Source: Burkholderiales bacterium (GTDB lineage Bacteria; Pseudomonadota; Gammaproteobacteria; Burkholderiales; WYBJ01). From it: 64,000 nt of DNA. The position numbers and the translations under genes are program-made. The notes beneath the pieces were generated by a model, which did no database searches, had not been told where the DNA came from, and saw nothing but the letters and a program-made list of their open reading frames with translations. Where the stretch lies: assembly GCA_022841915.1 (NCBI GenBank), contig JALHQN010000004.1, forward strand, positions 216,979 to 280,978, read 5' to 3'. Shown piece by piece: positions 27,071 through 35,583 of this stretch (position 1 is the first letter of the stretch; each line of letters begins with the position of its first letter).

Positions 27071-27697
27071 ATGACGATCGAGTTCTACACCTGGAACACG
27101 CCCAACGGACGCAAGATCAGCGTTGCCCTGGAAGAGATGGGCCTGCCGTACAACGTGCACACCGTGAACATCGGCAAGGACGAACAGTTCAAGCCCGAGT
27201 TCCTCGCGATCAGTCCCAACAATCGCATCCCCGCGATCGTCGACACCGAGGGGCCCGGCGGGCAGCCGATCAGCGTCTTCGAGTCCGGAGCGATCCTGAT
27301 CTATCTCGCGGAGAAGACAGGCCGGTTCATGCCTGCGGATCTGCGCAGGAAGGTGCCTGTGCTGGAATGGCTCATGTGGCAGATGGGCGGGTTCGGCCCG
27401 ATGCCCGGGCAGGTGCACCACTTCCTGGGAGTGAGCGATCCTGTCGATCAGCGCTACGGGCTGGAGCGCTATTCGAAGGAGACGCGTCGGCTCTATGGCG
27501 TGCTCGACAGGCGTCTGGCGGGGCGAGACTATGTCGCCGATGAATGTTCCATCGCCGACTTTGCCATTCTCGGTTGGGCCTGGCGTCACGAGCGCCACAA
27601 GGTCGATCTGGCCGAGTTTCCGAACGTGAAGGCCTGGTACGAGCGCTGCATGGCGCGTCCGGCGACCAAGAAGGGCTTCGAGGTGGCGTTGTCTTGA
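27071..27697 (+). CDS. Glutathione S-transferase, Nu-class (YfcG/YghU-like)
   Basis: A 208-residue GST of the YfcG type. The active-site region WNTPNGRKISVALEEMG has the Thr-Pro-Asn used by Nu-class enzymes, which have glutathione-dependent disulfide reductase activity rather than classical conjugation. SPNNRIPAIVD (cis-Pro), FESGAILIYLAEKTG (glutathione Glu-Ser) and QMGGFGPMPGQVHHF follow. The ATG at 27071 has AAGGAGG shortly upstream (27055-27061 region). It is convergent with the MFS gene downstream. Confidence 0.9.
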   Translation: MTIEFYTWNTPNGRKISVALEEMGLPYNVHTVNIGKDEQFKPEFLAISPNNRIPAIVDTEGPGGQPISVFESGAILIYLAEKTGRFMPADLRRKVPVLEWLMWQMGGFGPMPGQVHHFLGVSDPVDQRYGLERYSKETRRLYGVLDRRLAGRDYVADECSIADFAILGWAWRHERHKVDLAEFPNVKAWYERCMARPATKKGFEVALS

Positions 27698-27891
27698 ACC
27701 GGATGCGCAGCCGGTCGGGATGAGAGGGCGCCGATTCGTGTGTGTGCGGCGGTGGGCTTCATGCGCGCGACGATGGAGCGCGGCAAGAAACCGGAGGCCG
27801 CCGGTGAGCGTGCGAATCGGCCGCCCGAAACGGCCGCGCTGCTTGCCGCAGGCTCAGCGCCGCGGCAACGCCGAAGCGCCCGCGACCGGGG

Positions 27892-29046
27892 TTACTTTCG
27901 CTTGATGATCCAGCCGCCGCCGGCGAGCATCACCGAGTTGAAAAGGAACACGGGCACGACGCCGAATGCGGTGCCGATCGCGCCGAACACCAGCGGCGTG
28001 ACGATGTGGGTGAAGTTGTTGAGCGTGGCGCGCAAGCCGATGGCCTCGCCCGAACGGCCGCTCGGTGCGCGATCGTAGATCAGCGACAGCGACAGCGGCT
28101 GGCCGCAGCCGGTGCCCAAGCCCAGGATGAAGCAGATCACGCACAGCAAGACCATGTCCGTGACGAAGGGCACTGCCGTGTAGGTGACGGCCGCGACGAA
28201 CATCGAGCCGACCAGGACCTTCTCCGCACCGAAGCGCGCGACGATGCGCGGCATCCAGATGCGGACCACGAACGCCGCCGCGGAGAACACGCCGAGCACG
28301 ATGCCGATCTCGGAGGCCGAGAGGCCGATGTAATGGCCGTAGATCGGCATGTAGAACTGGAACAGATCGATGCCGGTCAGAAGTACCGCACCCGTAATCA
28401 TCACCCGGCGCAGCGGTCGATTCTCGACCACCAGCTCGAAGGGGTTGGAGCGCCCGGTCGACTTGCCTTTCTTCCCCTCCGAATCCGAGCCGTCGCCGCT
28501 GCGCTGCTGGCCCAGATGCTTCGCCGTGCCCATGATGATCGCGGTGATCAATGGAAATGCGGCGATGGCCAGATACGCGTTCGCGTGCCCGGCGTGATCG
28601 ATCGCAAAGCCCGACAGCAAGGGCCCGAAGAAACTGCCCGCCGCCATGGCCAGGCCGAAGTTGCTGAAGTTCTTGGTGCGGTCGGCCTTGGTGCCGATGC
28701 CGCCGATCATGTTCTGCACGGCGACGTTGTAGAACACGTGGCCCGCGCCGACCATCGCCGCCTGCACGTAGAGCGTCGTCGTGTAGGGGAACAAGTAGGG
28801 CAGGGCGAGCCCGAAGGTGATGCCGCACGACCCGAACACCATGGGCCAGCGGGCACCCAGGCGATCTGCGAGTTTACCGGCGTAGATCGCGAGGATCATG
28901 GGAAACAGCGAATACAACCCCACCAGAACGCCGATCACGATCTGCGGGGCGCCCAGTTCGATGGAGAACAGGGTGATGATGATCTTGCTGCCCTTGAGGG
29001 CAATCATGTTGGAGACCACCATGAGCAGCACGACCCAAAGCGACAT
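27892..29046 (-). CDS. MFS transporter (second paralog)
   Basis: A 384-residue membrane protein of about 12 hydrophobic segments, paralogous to 23362-24555. The loop 2-3 motif reads GKLADRLGARWP, and the second half has GTGCGQPLSLSLIYDRAPS. A cytoplasmic Gly/Lys-rich loop (GDGSDSEGKKGKSTGRS) links the two six-helix halves. The ATG at 29046 has GGAGG eight bases upstream; a TTG one codon earlier is unlikely to be used. Substrate unknown. Confidence 0.85.
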   Translation of the reverse strand: MSLWVVLLMVVSNMIALKGSKIIITLFSIELGAPQIVIGVLVGLYSLFPMILAIYAGKLADRLGARWPMVFGSCGITFGLALPYLFPYTTTLYVQAAMVGAGHVFYNVAVQNMIGGIGTKADRTKNFSNFGLAMAAGSFFGPLLSGFAIDHAGHANAYLAIAAFPLITAIIMGTAKHLGQQRSGDGSDSEGKKGKSTGRSNPFELVVENRPLRRVMITGAVLLTGIDLFQFYMPIYGHYIGLSASEIGIVLGVFSAAAFVVRIWMPRIVARFGAEKVLVGSMFVAAVTYTAVPFVTDMVLLCVICFILGLGTGCGQPLSLSLIYDRAPSGRSGEAIGLRATLNNFTHIVTPLVFGAIGTAFGVVPVFLFNSVMLAGGGWIIKRK

Positions 29047-29492
29047 CAACCCAACCTCCGTCCTGCGCTATTGATCGGTGCACGAATCGCTCCGGGCGGC
29101 CAAGCTCTGGGGTCGGACGCGGAGCAGCGCATCGGTGTGCGAAGGCGCTTGCGAAACCCGGCGAGCGGGCGATTGCGGCCTGCAGGCCGCGTTACGTACG
29201 AAGGCATGGAATCGTCGACTTCAATGGGCATGTGTCCGCGAGTCGAGACGCGCGGAACGATCCTGCGAGGATAACCGTCAAGCGCCATGCGAGGCCAGCG
29301 GCAGCCCTCGAGCGCGGGGTGTGCACACCTTGCCGGCCTGCGGGCGCAGACGCCTCGGACCGGTTTGCAAGCGATGATGCGCGCCACGTGTGAAGAAGGA
29401 AGGGCTCGTTGCCGCCCTTGCCTTGCTCCCCGGCAGGCCCCTCCGCTATAACGGTCTTGCAACGTCACGAATATACGCCAAAGGAGGGCAGC
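29047..29492. other. Divergent intergenic region (MFS / PrpD-like)
   Basis: These 446 bases separate the divergent MFS and MmgE/PrpD genes. Near the right end sits a candidate promoter (29423-29452). Nothing else was recognised. Confidence 0.45.
29423..29452 (+). promoter_or_regulatory. Candidate sigma-70 promoter for the MmgE/PrpD gene
   Basis: TTGCTC (29423-29428) and TATAAC (29447-29452) are 18 bases apart, giving a predicted start near 29459 and a leader of about 35 bases containing AAGGAGGG before the ATG at 29493. Confidence 0.4.
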
Positions 29493-30866
29493 ATGGGTCT
29501 CACCGAGAACATCGCCAAGTTCGTCACGACGGCCACTTACGAGGATTTTCCCTCGAAGGCCGTATTCGCCGCTCGGCACGGCATCATCGATTGCGTCGCC
29601 TGTGCGCTCGCCGGGGCCAGCGAAGAACTCACCAAGATCCTGGTGGGATTCGCTCAGGACAACGGCAGCGGCAACGCCGCCACTTTGATCGGCCAGGGAA
29701 TGAAGGCCTCGGCGCCCATGGCGGCGCTGGTCAACGGGGCCATGGGTCACGCGCTGGACTACGACGACATCACCCGTCCGTTCAAGGGGCATCCGAGCGT
29801 CGTCTGCCTGCCGCCCGCGCTGGCGGTGGGCGAGGCTGTCGGTGCCTCGGGGCGCGAGGTCATGCTGGCCTACATGATCGCCTTCGAGGTCGGATGCGCC
29901 ATCGGCGAAGGGATGGGTATCGACTACGCGGACGATCTGGGCTGGCACCCGACCGCTCCCTTGGGCACCTTGTCGGCCGCGGCTGCCGCAGCCCGGTTGC
30001 TGGGCTTGAGCCATGAACAGACGACGATGGCGCTCTCGCTGGCGGCCTCCAACGCATGCGGACTGCGGGAGAACTTCGGCACCATGACCAAGCCCTTCCA
30101 TGCCGGCAACTCGTCGCGTGGCGGCGTCACGGCGGCCATGCTCGTCAAGCGCGGCTACAAAGCGGCCACCACGGGTCTGGAGGGGCGTTTCGGGTTCATG
30201 CACGCGTTCTCGGGCGGTCGCGGCGAGGATGTCGACAAGCCGCTCGAACATCTGGGCAAGCAGTTCTATCTGGAGCAGCCGGGTGTCACGATCAAGAAGT
30301 ATCCGTGTTGCGGCTCCACCCACACTCCGCTCGACGCTTTCTTCGAACTGCGCAAGAGCAAGAAGATCGACCATCGCCAGGTCGAATCGGTCGATGTGCT
30401 GGTCGACTTCGATCCGCCGCGCTCGCTGATCCACTCCGATCCGCACAGTGCGCTGGAAGGCAAGTTCTCGATCCAGTACACCATCGCCGCCGCGCTGGTC
30501 GATGACAAGGTGGGCCTGGCGCAGTTCGAAGACGATGGGCAGGTGATGCGCCCGGAGATCCGCGCCTTGATTCCCAAGATCAAGATGAAGCGCAATCCCG
30601 GCAACGAAGGCAAGCCTTCCTGGGTCGAGGCATACAACGAGTTGCGCATCACGTTGAAGGACGGCACCGTTCTTTCGCAGGGACAGCCGCGCAACTACGA
30701 AGGCCCGGTGATCGGCGTCACGCCCGAAGGCATGGACATGAAGTTCCGCGATTGCGCGTCGCGTGCGCTGCCCGACGCAAAGGTGAACGAAGCGCTGGAG
30801 ATTCTCCATAACCTGGAGAAGCAAGCGAGCATCGGCAGTCTGATGACTGCGGTCAGCGGGAAGTAA
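29493..30866 (+). CDS. MmgE/PrpD family protein (2-methylcitrate dehydratase-like)
   Basis: A 457-residue member of the MmgE/PrpD family, whose studied members dehydrate 2-methylcitrate or decarboxylate cis-aconitate. Signatures: HGIIDCVACALAG near the N-terminus, NGAMGHALDYDDI (the conserved Asp-Tyr-Asp-Asp region), GWHPTAPLGTLSAAAAAARLLG and the KKYPCCGSTHTPLDA segment. AAGGAGGG stands just before the ATG. No other prp genes (prpB, prpC) are nearby, so a role in propionate breakdown should not be assumed. Its 3' end meets a Bug gene head-on with two hairpins between. Confidence 0.88.
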   Translation: MGLTENIAKFVTTATYEDFPSKAVFAARHGIIDCVACALAGASEELTKILVGFAQDNGSGNAATLIGQGMKASAPMAALVNGAMGHALDYDDITRPFKGHPSVVCLPPALAVGEAVGASGREVMLAYMIAFEVGCAIGEGMGIDYADDLGWHPTAPLGTLSAAAAAARLLGLSHEQTTMALSLAASNACGLRENFGTMTKPFHAGNSSRGGVTAAMLVKRGYKAATTGLEGRFGFMHAFSGGRGEDVDKPLEHLGKQFYLEQPGVTIKKYPCCGSTHTPLDAFFELRKSKKIDHRQVESVDVLVDFDPPRSLIHSDPHSALEGKFSIQYTIAAALVDDKVGLAQFEDDGQVMRPEIRALIPKIKMKRNPGNEGKPSWVEAYNELRITLKDGTVLSQGQPRNYEGPVIGVTPEGMDMKFRDCASRALPDAKVNEALEILHNLEKQASIGSLMTAVSGK

Positions 30867-30905
30867 AAAAGAGCCGGAGCTCGTCGCGGACAGCGACGAA
30901 GCCGG
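30865..30905 (-). terminator. Rho-independent terminator for the Bug gene at 30954-31919
   Basis: Read on the minus strand, CCGG and TCGTCGC arms close over a TGTCC loop (7-bp core TCGTCGC/GCGACGA plus outer CCGG/CCGG across a small internal loop), followed by CTC and six T residues (30870-30865). It ends inside the stop region of the convergent PrpD-like gene. Confidence 0.7.
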
Positions 30906-30915
30906 GCTGGCACGA

Positions 30916-30952
30916 CGACAAGGGCGCACCCGAGCGGGGTGCGCCCTTGTCG
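30916..30952. terminator. 16-bp perfect-stem hairpin between convergent genes
   Basis: A perfect 16-bp stem (arms 30916-30931 and 30937-30952, loop GAGCG) fills the space between the PrpD-like and Bug genes, starting directly after the Bug stop codon. It lacks a T-run on either side but is strong enough to stabilise 3' ends or help terminate both transcripts. Confidence 0.65.
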
Positions 30953-30953
30953 C

Positions 30954-31919
30954 TTACTGAGGCTTGATGCCGAGCGTGTTGAGGAGTTTGCTCATCTTGT
31001 CCATCTGCTGGCGCACATGGGTGCCGAATTCCTCCGGTGTGCCGCCCGCCGGCGTGCCGCCACGGGACGCGATGCCTTTGGAGATGGCGGGCGACTGCAA
31101 GGCCTTGTTGATCTCGGTATTCAGTTTCGCCACGATCTCGCGCGGCACGCCTTTCGGAACCGCCACGCCCAGCCAGCCGGTCAACTCGTAACCGGGAAGG
31201 CCGGATTCATCGAGAGTAGGCACGTCAGGGAGGACGGCCGAGCGCTTGAGCGAAGTCACCGCGATGGCCCGGACTCGTCCGGCCTTGACCAGCGGCATCA
31301 ACGAGGCCAGGTTGTCGCACAGGATGTCGATCTGGCCTGCGATCACGTCGGTGACCGCTTGCTGAGTGCCCTTGTAGGGCACATGGACCATCGAGGTGCC
31401 CGTCATGCTCTTGAACAACTCCATCGTCATGTGAGGCGTGGCTCCGACCCCGGAACTGCCGAACGTCAGCTTGCCGGGATGGGCACGCGCGTGGTCGATC
31501 AGTTCCTTGACCGACCGAATCGGCGAGGAAGTGGAGACGGTCAGTACGTTGATGCCGCGAAAGTAAAACACGACCGGTTGGAAATCGCGAAAGAAGTCAT
31601 AGGGCAGCTTTGCGTAGAGGCTCGGATTGGTGGACACCAGATTGGTGGTGATGCCCAGCGTATAGCCGTCGGGTGTCGCCCGGGCGAGCGCCTCCAGGCC
31701 GATGATGCCGCTGGCGCCCGGCCGATTCTCGACCACCACTTGCTGGCCGAGCTGCTTGAAGAGTTCGTGCGCGAGTTCGCGCGCGTTGATGTCGGGGCTG
31801 CCGCCGGGGGCCGACGCGACGATCAGGCGCAGCGGTCGGGATGGATAGGCCTGCGAACAGGCAAGGGTGGGGGCCAGCAGCACCATTGCGGCGACTGCCA
31901 CTAAGGGATACTTGATCAC
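30954..31919 (-). CDS. Bug-family periplasmic solute-binding protein
   Basis: A 321-residue exported receptor: signal peptide ending LACSQA (about residue 24), YPSRPLRLIVASAPGGSPDI, ENRPGASGIIGLEALA and TPDGYTLGITTN. The start is a GTG at 31919 backed by a strong GGAGGAG five bases upstream; no ATG gives an intact signal peptide. Two terminator-like hairpins follow the stop. Ligand unknown. Confidence 0.9.
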   Translation of the reverse strand: MIKYPLVAVAAMVLLAPTLACSQAYPSRPLRLIVASAPGGSPDINARELAHELFKQLGQQVVVENRPGASGIIGLEALARATPDGYTLGITTNLVSTNPSLYAKLPYDFFRDFQPVVFYFRGINVLTVSTSSPIRSVKELIDHARAHPGKLTFGSSGVGATPHMTMELFKSMTGTSMVHVPYKGTQQAVTDVIAGQIDILCDNLASLMPLVKAGRVRAIAVTSLKRSAVLPDVPTLDESGLPGYELTGWLGVAVPKGVPREIVAKLNTEINKALQSPAISKGIASRGGTPAGGTPEEFGTHVRQQMDKMSKLLNTLGIKPQ

Positions 31920-32631
31920 GGTCTCCTCCGTTTGAGCGCCAGTCTTCGAGCTGACGCCCGAATGTGACTGCTATCGATCCTTACGTCAATAGCGCGGGGT
32001 CGACGCAGTTCGCCGAGGCGCAGCGCAGGTGGGGATGTTCGAAATTCCCGATTGCGGCGCAGCATGGTGGCGCAAAAAGGTGCATCCCGCGAGCGTATCA
32101 CTCGACCGTCCTGATCGCTCTGCCGATACTGGAAGCAAACAAGTTGGCCGCATTCACCAAGGAATCAAGCGGCACGTCGCATACAAGTCCTCCGAGTTTC
32201 CCGATTCGGCGGTCGGTCTTGCGTCCGAAGCTTCGTTGGCATGATGCCTGCTCAACATGATGCTCTACCGAGGCGTGATGCGATGGCGCAGGCGAGCGAT
32301 CCAGGGACTTCCCTGGCTGGTTTGCGGGTAACCGGGTCGAGAGGCTGACCGCTTGTCCGATGCTTCGATCATCGAGTCGGATGCCGGAGATGCGTCCGGT
32401 CGAACGCCGTTTCGTAAAATGCATAAAGCATAGTGCAAGGGGCGGGCGACGGAAGATCGTTCCCGGGGTCGTCTGACTGATCGCTTGTGCGTATCTGGCG
32501 AGTGCGGGAAGGGCGCCTTGCTTTCCTTGGGATTCGGACCTTTTGGGCGAGCGTCGACGAGAGCATGGTTAGGTAGCGATCGAAGTTGTATCGAACGCCC
32601 CTCGCGGTTTAACTCATTCAAGGAAGCCATC
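31920..32631. other. Long gene-free stretch upstream of the modABC/hydratase block
   Basis: These 712 bases carry no gene I can support. The sequence is visibly less GC-rich than its surroundings (for example around 32400-32440) and the short frames in it have no conserved features. It must contain the promoter for modA. I found no convincing ModE-type palindrome or TTGACA/TATAAT pair. It may be a junction left by insertion of the downstream block. Confidence 0.5.
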
Positions 32632-33441
32632 ATGAAGTTCCTCCTAAAGCTCGTTGCACGATCGTTTCGCCGTTTCGCGCAGTTCGTGCTCGCGCCGCTT
32701 GCGCTGGTTCTGTCCACGGCAGCGCTTCCGACCCTTGTGATTGCAGCTGACTTGACCGTCTTCTCCGCGGTTAGTACGACCGGTGCCATGACGGATATCG
32801 GTGTGTTGTATGAGAAGAAAACCAACAAGAAGGTACAGTTCTCGTTCGGCGCCACCTCCACGCTGGCCCGACAAATCGAGCGTGGCGCCCCGGTCGATAT
32901 CTTCCTGTCGGCCGATCAGGTATGGATGGATTACCTGCTGGAGCGCAAGCTCATCGACACGTCGACCCGCAAGGACATCCTGGCTAACACGCTCGCCCTG
33001 ATCGTCCCGGCCACCAGCAACCTGACGATCAAGATCGAGCCCGGCTTCAAGCTCGCTGAGTTGCTGAAGGGGAAGCGGTTGGCGGTCGGCGATCCGGACC
33101 ATACCGCGGTGGGCATTTACGCCAAGGAATCGCTCCAGAACCTCGGCATATGGAGTCAACTAGAGCCCGTCCTCGCGCGTGCCGATTCGGTGCGCGCGAG
33201 CCTCGCCATGGTCGAGCGCGGCGAGGTCGGTGCCGGGATCCTGTTCGGGACGGAGGCTGCCGTCAGCAAGAAGGTGCGGTTGGTCGACACCTTCCCGGCG
33301 TCGTCGCACAAGCCGATCAACTATCCGGTAGCCGTGCTCGCCAAAGCCAAGAGCGCAGAGGCCAAGCGGTTCATCGAGTTCCTGAGTTCACCCGAGGCCG
33401 TGCGGATCTTCCAGTCGTACGGCTTCGTTTCTCTCAAATAG
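32632..33441 (+). CDS. modA: Molybdate ABC transporter, periplasmic binding protein
   Basis: A 269-residue ModA-type binding protein, which captures molybdate or tungstate in the periplasm. The signal peptide is long (ending VIAA, about residue 39). The mature part opens LTVFSAVSTTGAMTDIG, and FGATSTLARQIERGAPVDIF and FLSADQVWMDYL are classical ModA segments holding the oxyanion-binding Ser/Ala residues. AAGGAA precedes the ATG. modB begins 16 bases after the stop, so it is the first gene of a likely six-gene transcript. A different oxyanion ligand cannot be excluded given its hydratase neighbours. Confidence 0.9.
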   Translation: MKFLLKLVARSFRRFAQFVLAPLALVLSTAALPTLVIAADLTVFSAVSTTGAMTDIGVLYEKKTNKKVQFSFGATSTLARQIERGAPVDIFLSADQVWMDYLLERKLIDTSTRKDILANTLALIVPATSNLTIKIEPGFKLAELLKGKRLAVGDPDHTAVGIYAKESLQNLGIWSQLEPVLARADSVRASLAMVERGEVGAGILFGTEAAVSKKVRLVDTFPASSHKPINYPVAVLAKAKSAEAKRFIEFLSSPEAVRIFQSYGFVSLK

Positions 33442-33457
33442 CATCGGAGCCCGAGCG

Positions 33458-34168
33458 ATGGGTGCCGAGTTCTGGACGACGCCGCTCTCCGAGCAGGAAT
33501 GGAGTGCGATCTCACTGAGCTTGAAGGTGTCGTTGTGGGCGATCGTTGCAGGGCTGCCTGTGGCGGTCTTCTTCGCCTGGCTGCTCGCCTACAAGGAGTT
33601 CTGGGGCAAGAGTCTGGTCAACGGCATCGTTCATCTGCCGCTGGTGCTGCCTCCCGTGGTTTGCGGCTACCTGCTGCTCATCACCATGGGCAACAACGGC
33701 ATCATCGGCAAGTTTCTCAACGAGACGTTCGGTCTCAATTTCGTCTTCTCCTGGCGGGGCGCCGCACTGGCGGCTGCCGTGATGGCGTTTCCTCTCATGG
33801 TGCGCGCGATCCGTTTGAGCTTCGAGTCGGTCGACCGCAAGCTTGCGGCCGCGGCCAGTACGTTGGGCGCGAGTCCCTTGCGGGCCTTCGTGACGATCAC
33901 GCTACCCTTGATCAGTCCCGGCATCATTGCCGGCTTGATTCTCGCGTATGCGCGCAGCCTGGGTGAGTTCGGTGCGACGATCACGTTCGTGTCCAACATC
34001 CCCGGTGAAACCCGAACGCTGCCCATCGCCATCTATACCTACACCCAAATGCCCAACGGAGATCTGCCGGCGGCGCGCCTGGTCATCGTCGCCGTCGTCC
34101 TGGCAATGGTCGCCCTCGTCGGTTCCGAGATGCTGACGCGGCGCCTGTCCAAGGTGCTGCATGGCTAA
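33458..34168 (+). CDS. modB: Molybdate ABC transporter permease
   Basis: A 236-residue inner-membrane permease with five or so membrane helices. The ABC-permease EAA loop is AAAASTLGASPLRAFVTITL, followed by SPGIIAGLILAYARSLGEFG, the ModB pattern; it contacts the ATPase. The gene starts 16 bases after modA and overlaps modC by 8 bases, indicating translational coupling. Confidence 0.93.
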   Translation: MGAEFWTTPLSEQEWSAISLSLKVSLWAIVAGLPVAVFFAWLLAYKEFWGKSLVNGIVHLPLVLPPVVCGYLLLITMGNNGIIGKFLNETFGLNFVFSWRGAALAAAVMAFPLMVRAIRLSFESVDRKLAAAASTLGASPLRAFVTITLPLISPGIIAGLILAYARSLGEFGATITFVSNIPGETRTLPIAIYTYTQMPNGDLPAARLVIVAVVLAMVALVGSEMLTRRLSKVLHG

Positions 34169-34895
34169 GCCGTCGCTCGATATATCGGTGCGGCGCAAGA
34201 TCGGAAGCCTCGACCTCGAGCTCGATTTCTCGGCATCGACCGGCGGGCTGACGGCCGTATTCGGGCGATCCGGCTCCGGCAAGACCACCTTGATCAACAT
34301 GTTGGCAGGTCTGCTGAAGCCCGACGCCGGGCGCATTTCGCTCTACGGCAAGGTCGTCTTCGATTCGGATGCGGGGATCGATCTGCCGCCAGATCGAAGG
34401 AACATCGGCTACGTGTTTCAGGAAGGTCGGCTGTTTCCGCACATGAAGGTCAAGACGAATCTTCTTTATGGCGTGAAGGGTGGCTTGCGAAGCGAACAGA
34501 AGATCGTCCTCGACGAGGTCGTCGAACTGCTGGGGATCGGGAAACTTCTCGACCGTCGTCCCCATCACCTGTCGGGCGGCGAGAAGCAGCGTGTCGCGAT
34601 CGGCCGCGCGTTGCTGATGAATCCGGATCTGCTCATCATGGACGAGCCGCTGGCTGCACTCGACGACATGCGCAAGCACGAGATCCTGCCCTTCATCGAG
34701 CGAGTGCGCGACGAGATCGTGACGCCCATCGTCTACGTGACTCATTCCGTCGCCGAGATTCATCGGCTCGCCAGCAGCGTCATCGTGATGAGGGAAGGGC
34801 GGCTGCTTGCCTCCGGCAGCGTGGCGGAGGTCGAGAGGTATCTGTCGTTGTCGGAACGAATGCAGGAGATGCAGCGTGAGCAAAAAAGCGCATAA
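34161..34895 (+). CDS. modC: Molybdate ABC transporter ATPase, short form lacking the Mop domain
   Basis: A 244-residue ABC ATPase that energises ModB. Walker A is GRSGSGKTTL (35-44), the signature LSGGEKQRVAIGRAL, Walker B LLIMDEPLAALDD and the switch histidine VTHSVAE. Standard ModC has about 350 residues with a C-terminal molybdate-binding Mop domain that gives feedback inhibition; here the protein stops right after the nucleotide-binding domain. The next gene overlaps its last 20 bases, so the short form is a stable gene end and not a frameshift in the visible sequence. Confidence 0.92.
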   Translation: MAKPSLDISVRRKIGSLDLELDFSASTGGLTAVFGRSGSGKTTLINMLAGLLKPDAGRISLYGKVVFDSDAGIDLPPDRRNIGYVFQEGRLFPHMKVKTNLLYGVKGGLRSEQKIVLDEVVELLGIGKLLDRRPHHLSGGEKQRVAIGRALLMNPDLLIMDEPLAALDDMRKHEILPFIERVRDEIVTPIVYVTHSVAEIHRLASSVIVMREGRLLASGSVAEVERYLSLSERMQEMQREQKSA

Positions 34896-35241
34896 CGACG
34901 TGCCGGCGGACATAGCCAAGGGGCCGAGTCGCGCGATGCATGATCTGGGAGGTTCATCGCATGCCGGCACGCTGGACTTCACACCGCATCTGCTGAGCGA
35001 TTTCGAGCGCAACGTCGACGCCCTGGTGAACTTGCTGGCCAAGGCGGACATCAACATCGTCTGTCCGGACGAGCGCCGGCGCGGCATCGAATCGCTGCCG
35101 CCGGAGCTTTACCGGTCGTTGACCTACTACCAACGATGGCTGATGGGGGTGAAGCTGATCCTCGTTCAGAAAGGTGTGCTGAGCGATGCCGACATCGAGC
35201 AGCGCCTAGGCGAGATTCGACAGCGCGACGAGGCGCGCTGA
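34876..35241 (+). CDS. Nitrile hydratase/thiocyanate hydrolase beta-subunit N-terminal half (separate subunit)
   Basis: A 121-residue protein matching only the N-terminal half of nitrile hydratase beta chains, or the stand-alone beta subunit of thiocyanate hydrolase. The recognisable part is DERRRGIESLPPELYRSLTY followed by YQRWLMGVKLILVQKGVL: the conserved Arg near the active site, then the helix pair that grips the alpha chain. Translation starts at a GTG (34876) inside modC, overlapping it by 20 bases. The second half of the beta chain is encoded by the next gene, 2 bases downstream. P14K/P15K-type activator proteins are also homologous to this half, so an activator role is the main alternative. 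Confidence 0.75.
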   Translation: MSKKAHNDVPADIAKGPSRAMHDLGGSSHAGTLDFTPHLLSDFERNVDALVNLLAKADINIVCPDERRRGIESLPPELYRSLTYYQRWLMGVKLILVQKGVLSDADIEQRLGEIRQRDEAR

Positions 35242-35243
35242 TC

Positions 35244-35573
35244 GTGCCTCGCTGTGTCGATGCCGTTCAGACGGTGCCGCGCTTCGGTGAAGGCGATCGT
35301 GTCCGCGTGCAGTGGCGCTTTCCGGACGGGCACATACGAACGCCGTTCTACCTTCGAGGCAAGACGGGAACCGTGGTTCGCAGCCATGGCGCCTTCCTCG
35401 ACGCCGAGAGACTGGCCAACGGACTGCCCGGGGTGCCCGCGACAGTCGTCTATCAGGTCGCCTTCGCATGGGAAGACCTCTTTCCTGCCGGAGCGGATGC
35501 TCGAGGACGAACGCTCATCCTCGCCGATCTACAGGACAACTGGCTGGATGCTGTCGTCCAGGAAGTGGCGTGA
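35244..35573 (+). CDS. Nitrile hydratase/thiocyanate hydrolase beta C-terminal half (SH3-like barrel subunit)
   Basis: A 109-residue protein equal to the C-terminal SH3-like domain of nitrile hydratase beta, or thiocyanate hydrolase alpha. The hallmark is FGEGDRVRVQ then GHIRTPFYLRGKTGTVVRSH (Arg32 and Arg38 region), ending in the usual YQVAFAWEDLF and DLQDNWLDAV strands. It begins with a GTG two bases after the preceding stop, implying coupled translation, and the alpha-type subunit follows after 10 bases. Split halves on separate genes are the rule in thiocyanate hydrolase and are known for the toyocamycin nitrile hydratase. Confidence 0.8.
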   Translation: MPRCVDAVQTVPRFGEGDRVRVQWRFPDGHIRTPFYLRGKTGTVVRSHGAFLDAERLANGLPGVPATVVYQVAFAWEDLFPAGADARGRTLILADLQDNWLDAVVQEVA

Positions 35574-35583
35574 AAGGGTGCGA

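Noticed and set aside
29046..30929. 627-residue minus-strand frame
   Set aside because: Antisense to the MmgE/PrpD gene, which has clear family motifs and a good ribosome site.
32401..32440. Possible ModE-type operator before modA (ATGC-ATAAA-GCAT)
   Set aside because: The dyad is only 4+4 and does not match the TATA-rich ModE pattern I know; it is also about 200 bases from the start.
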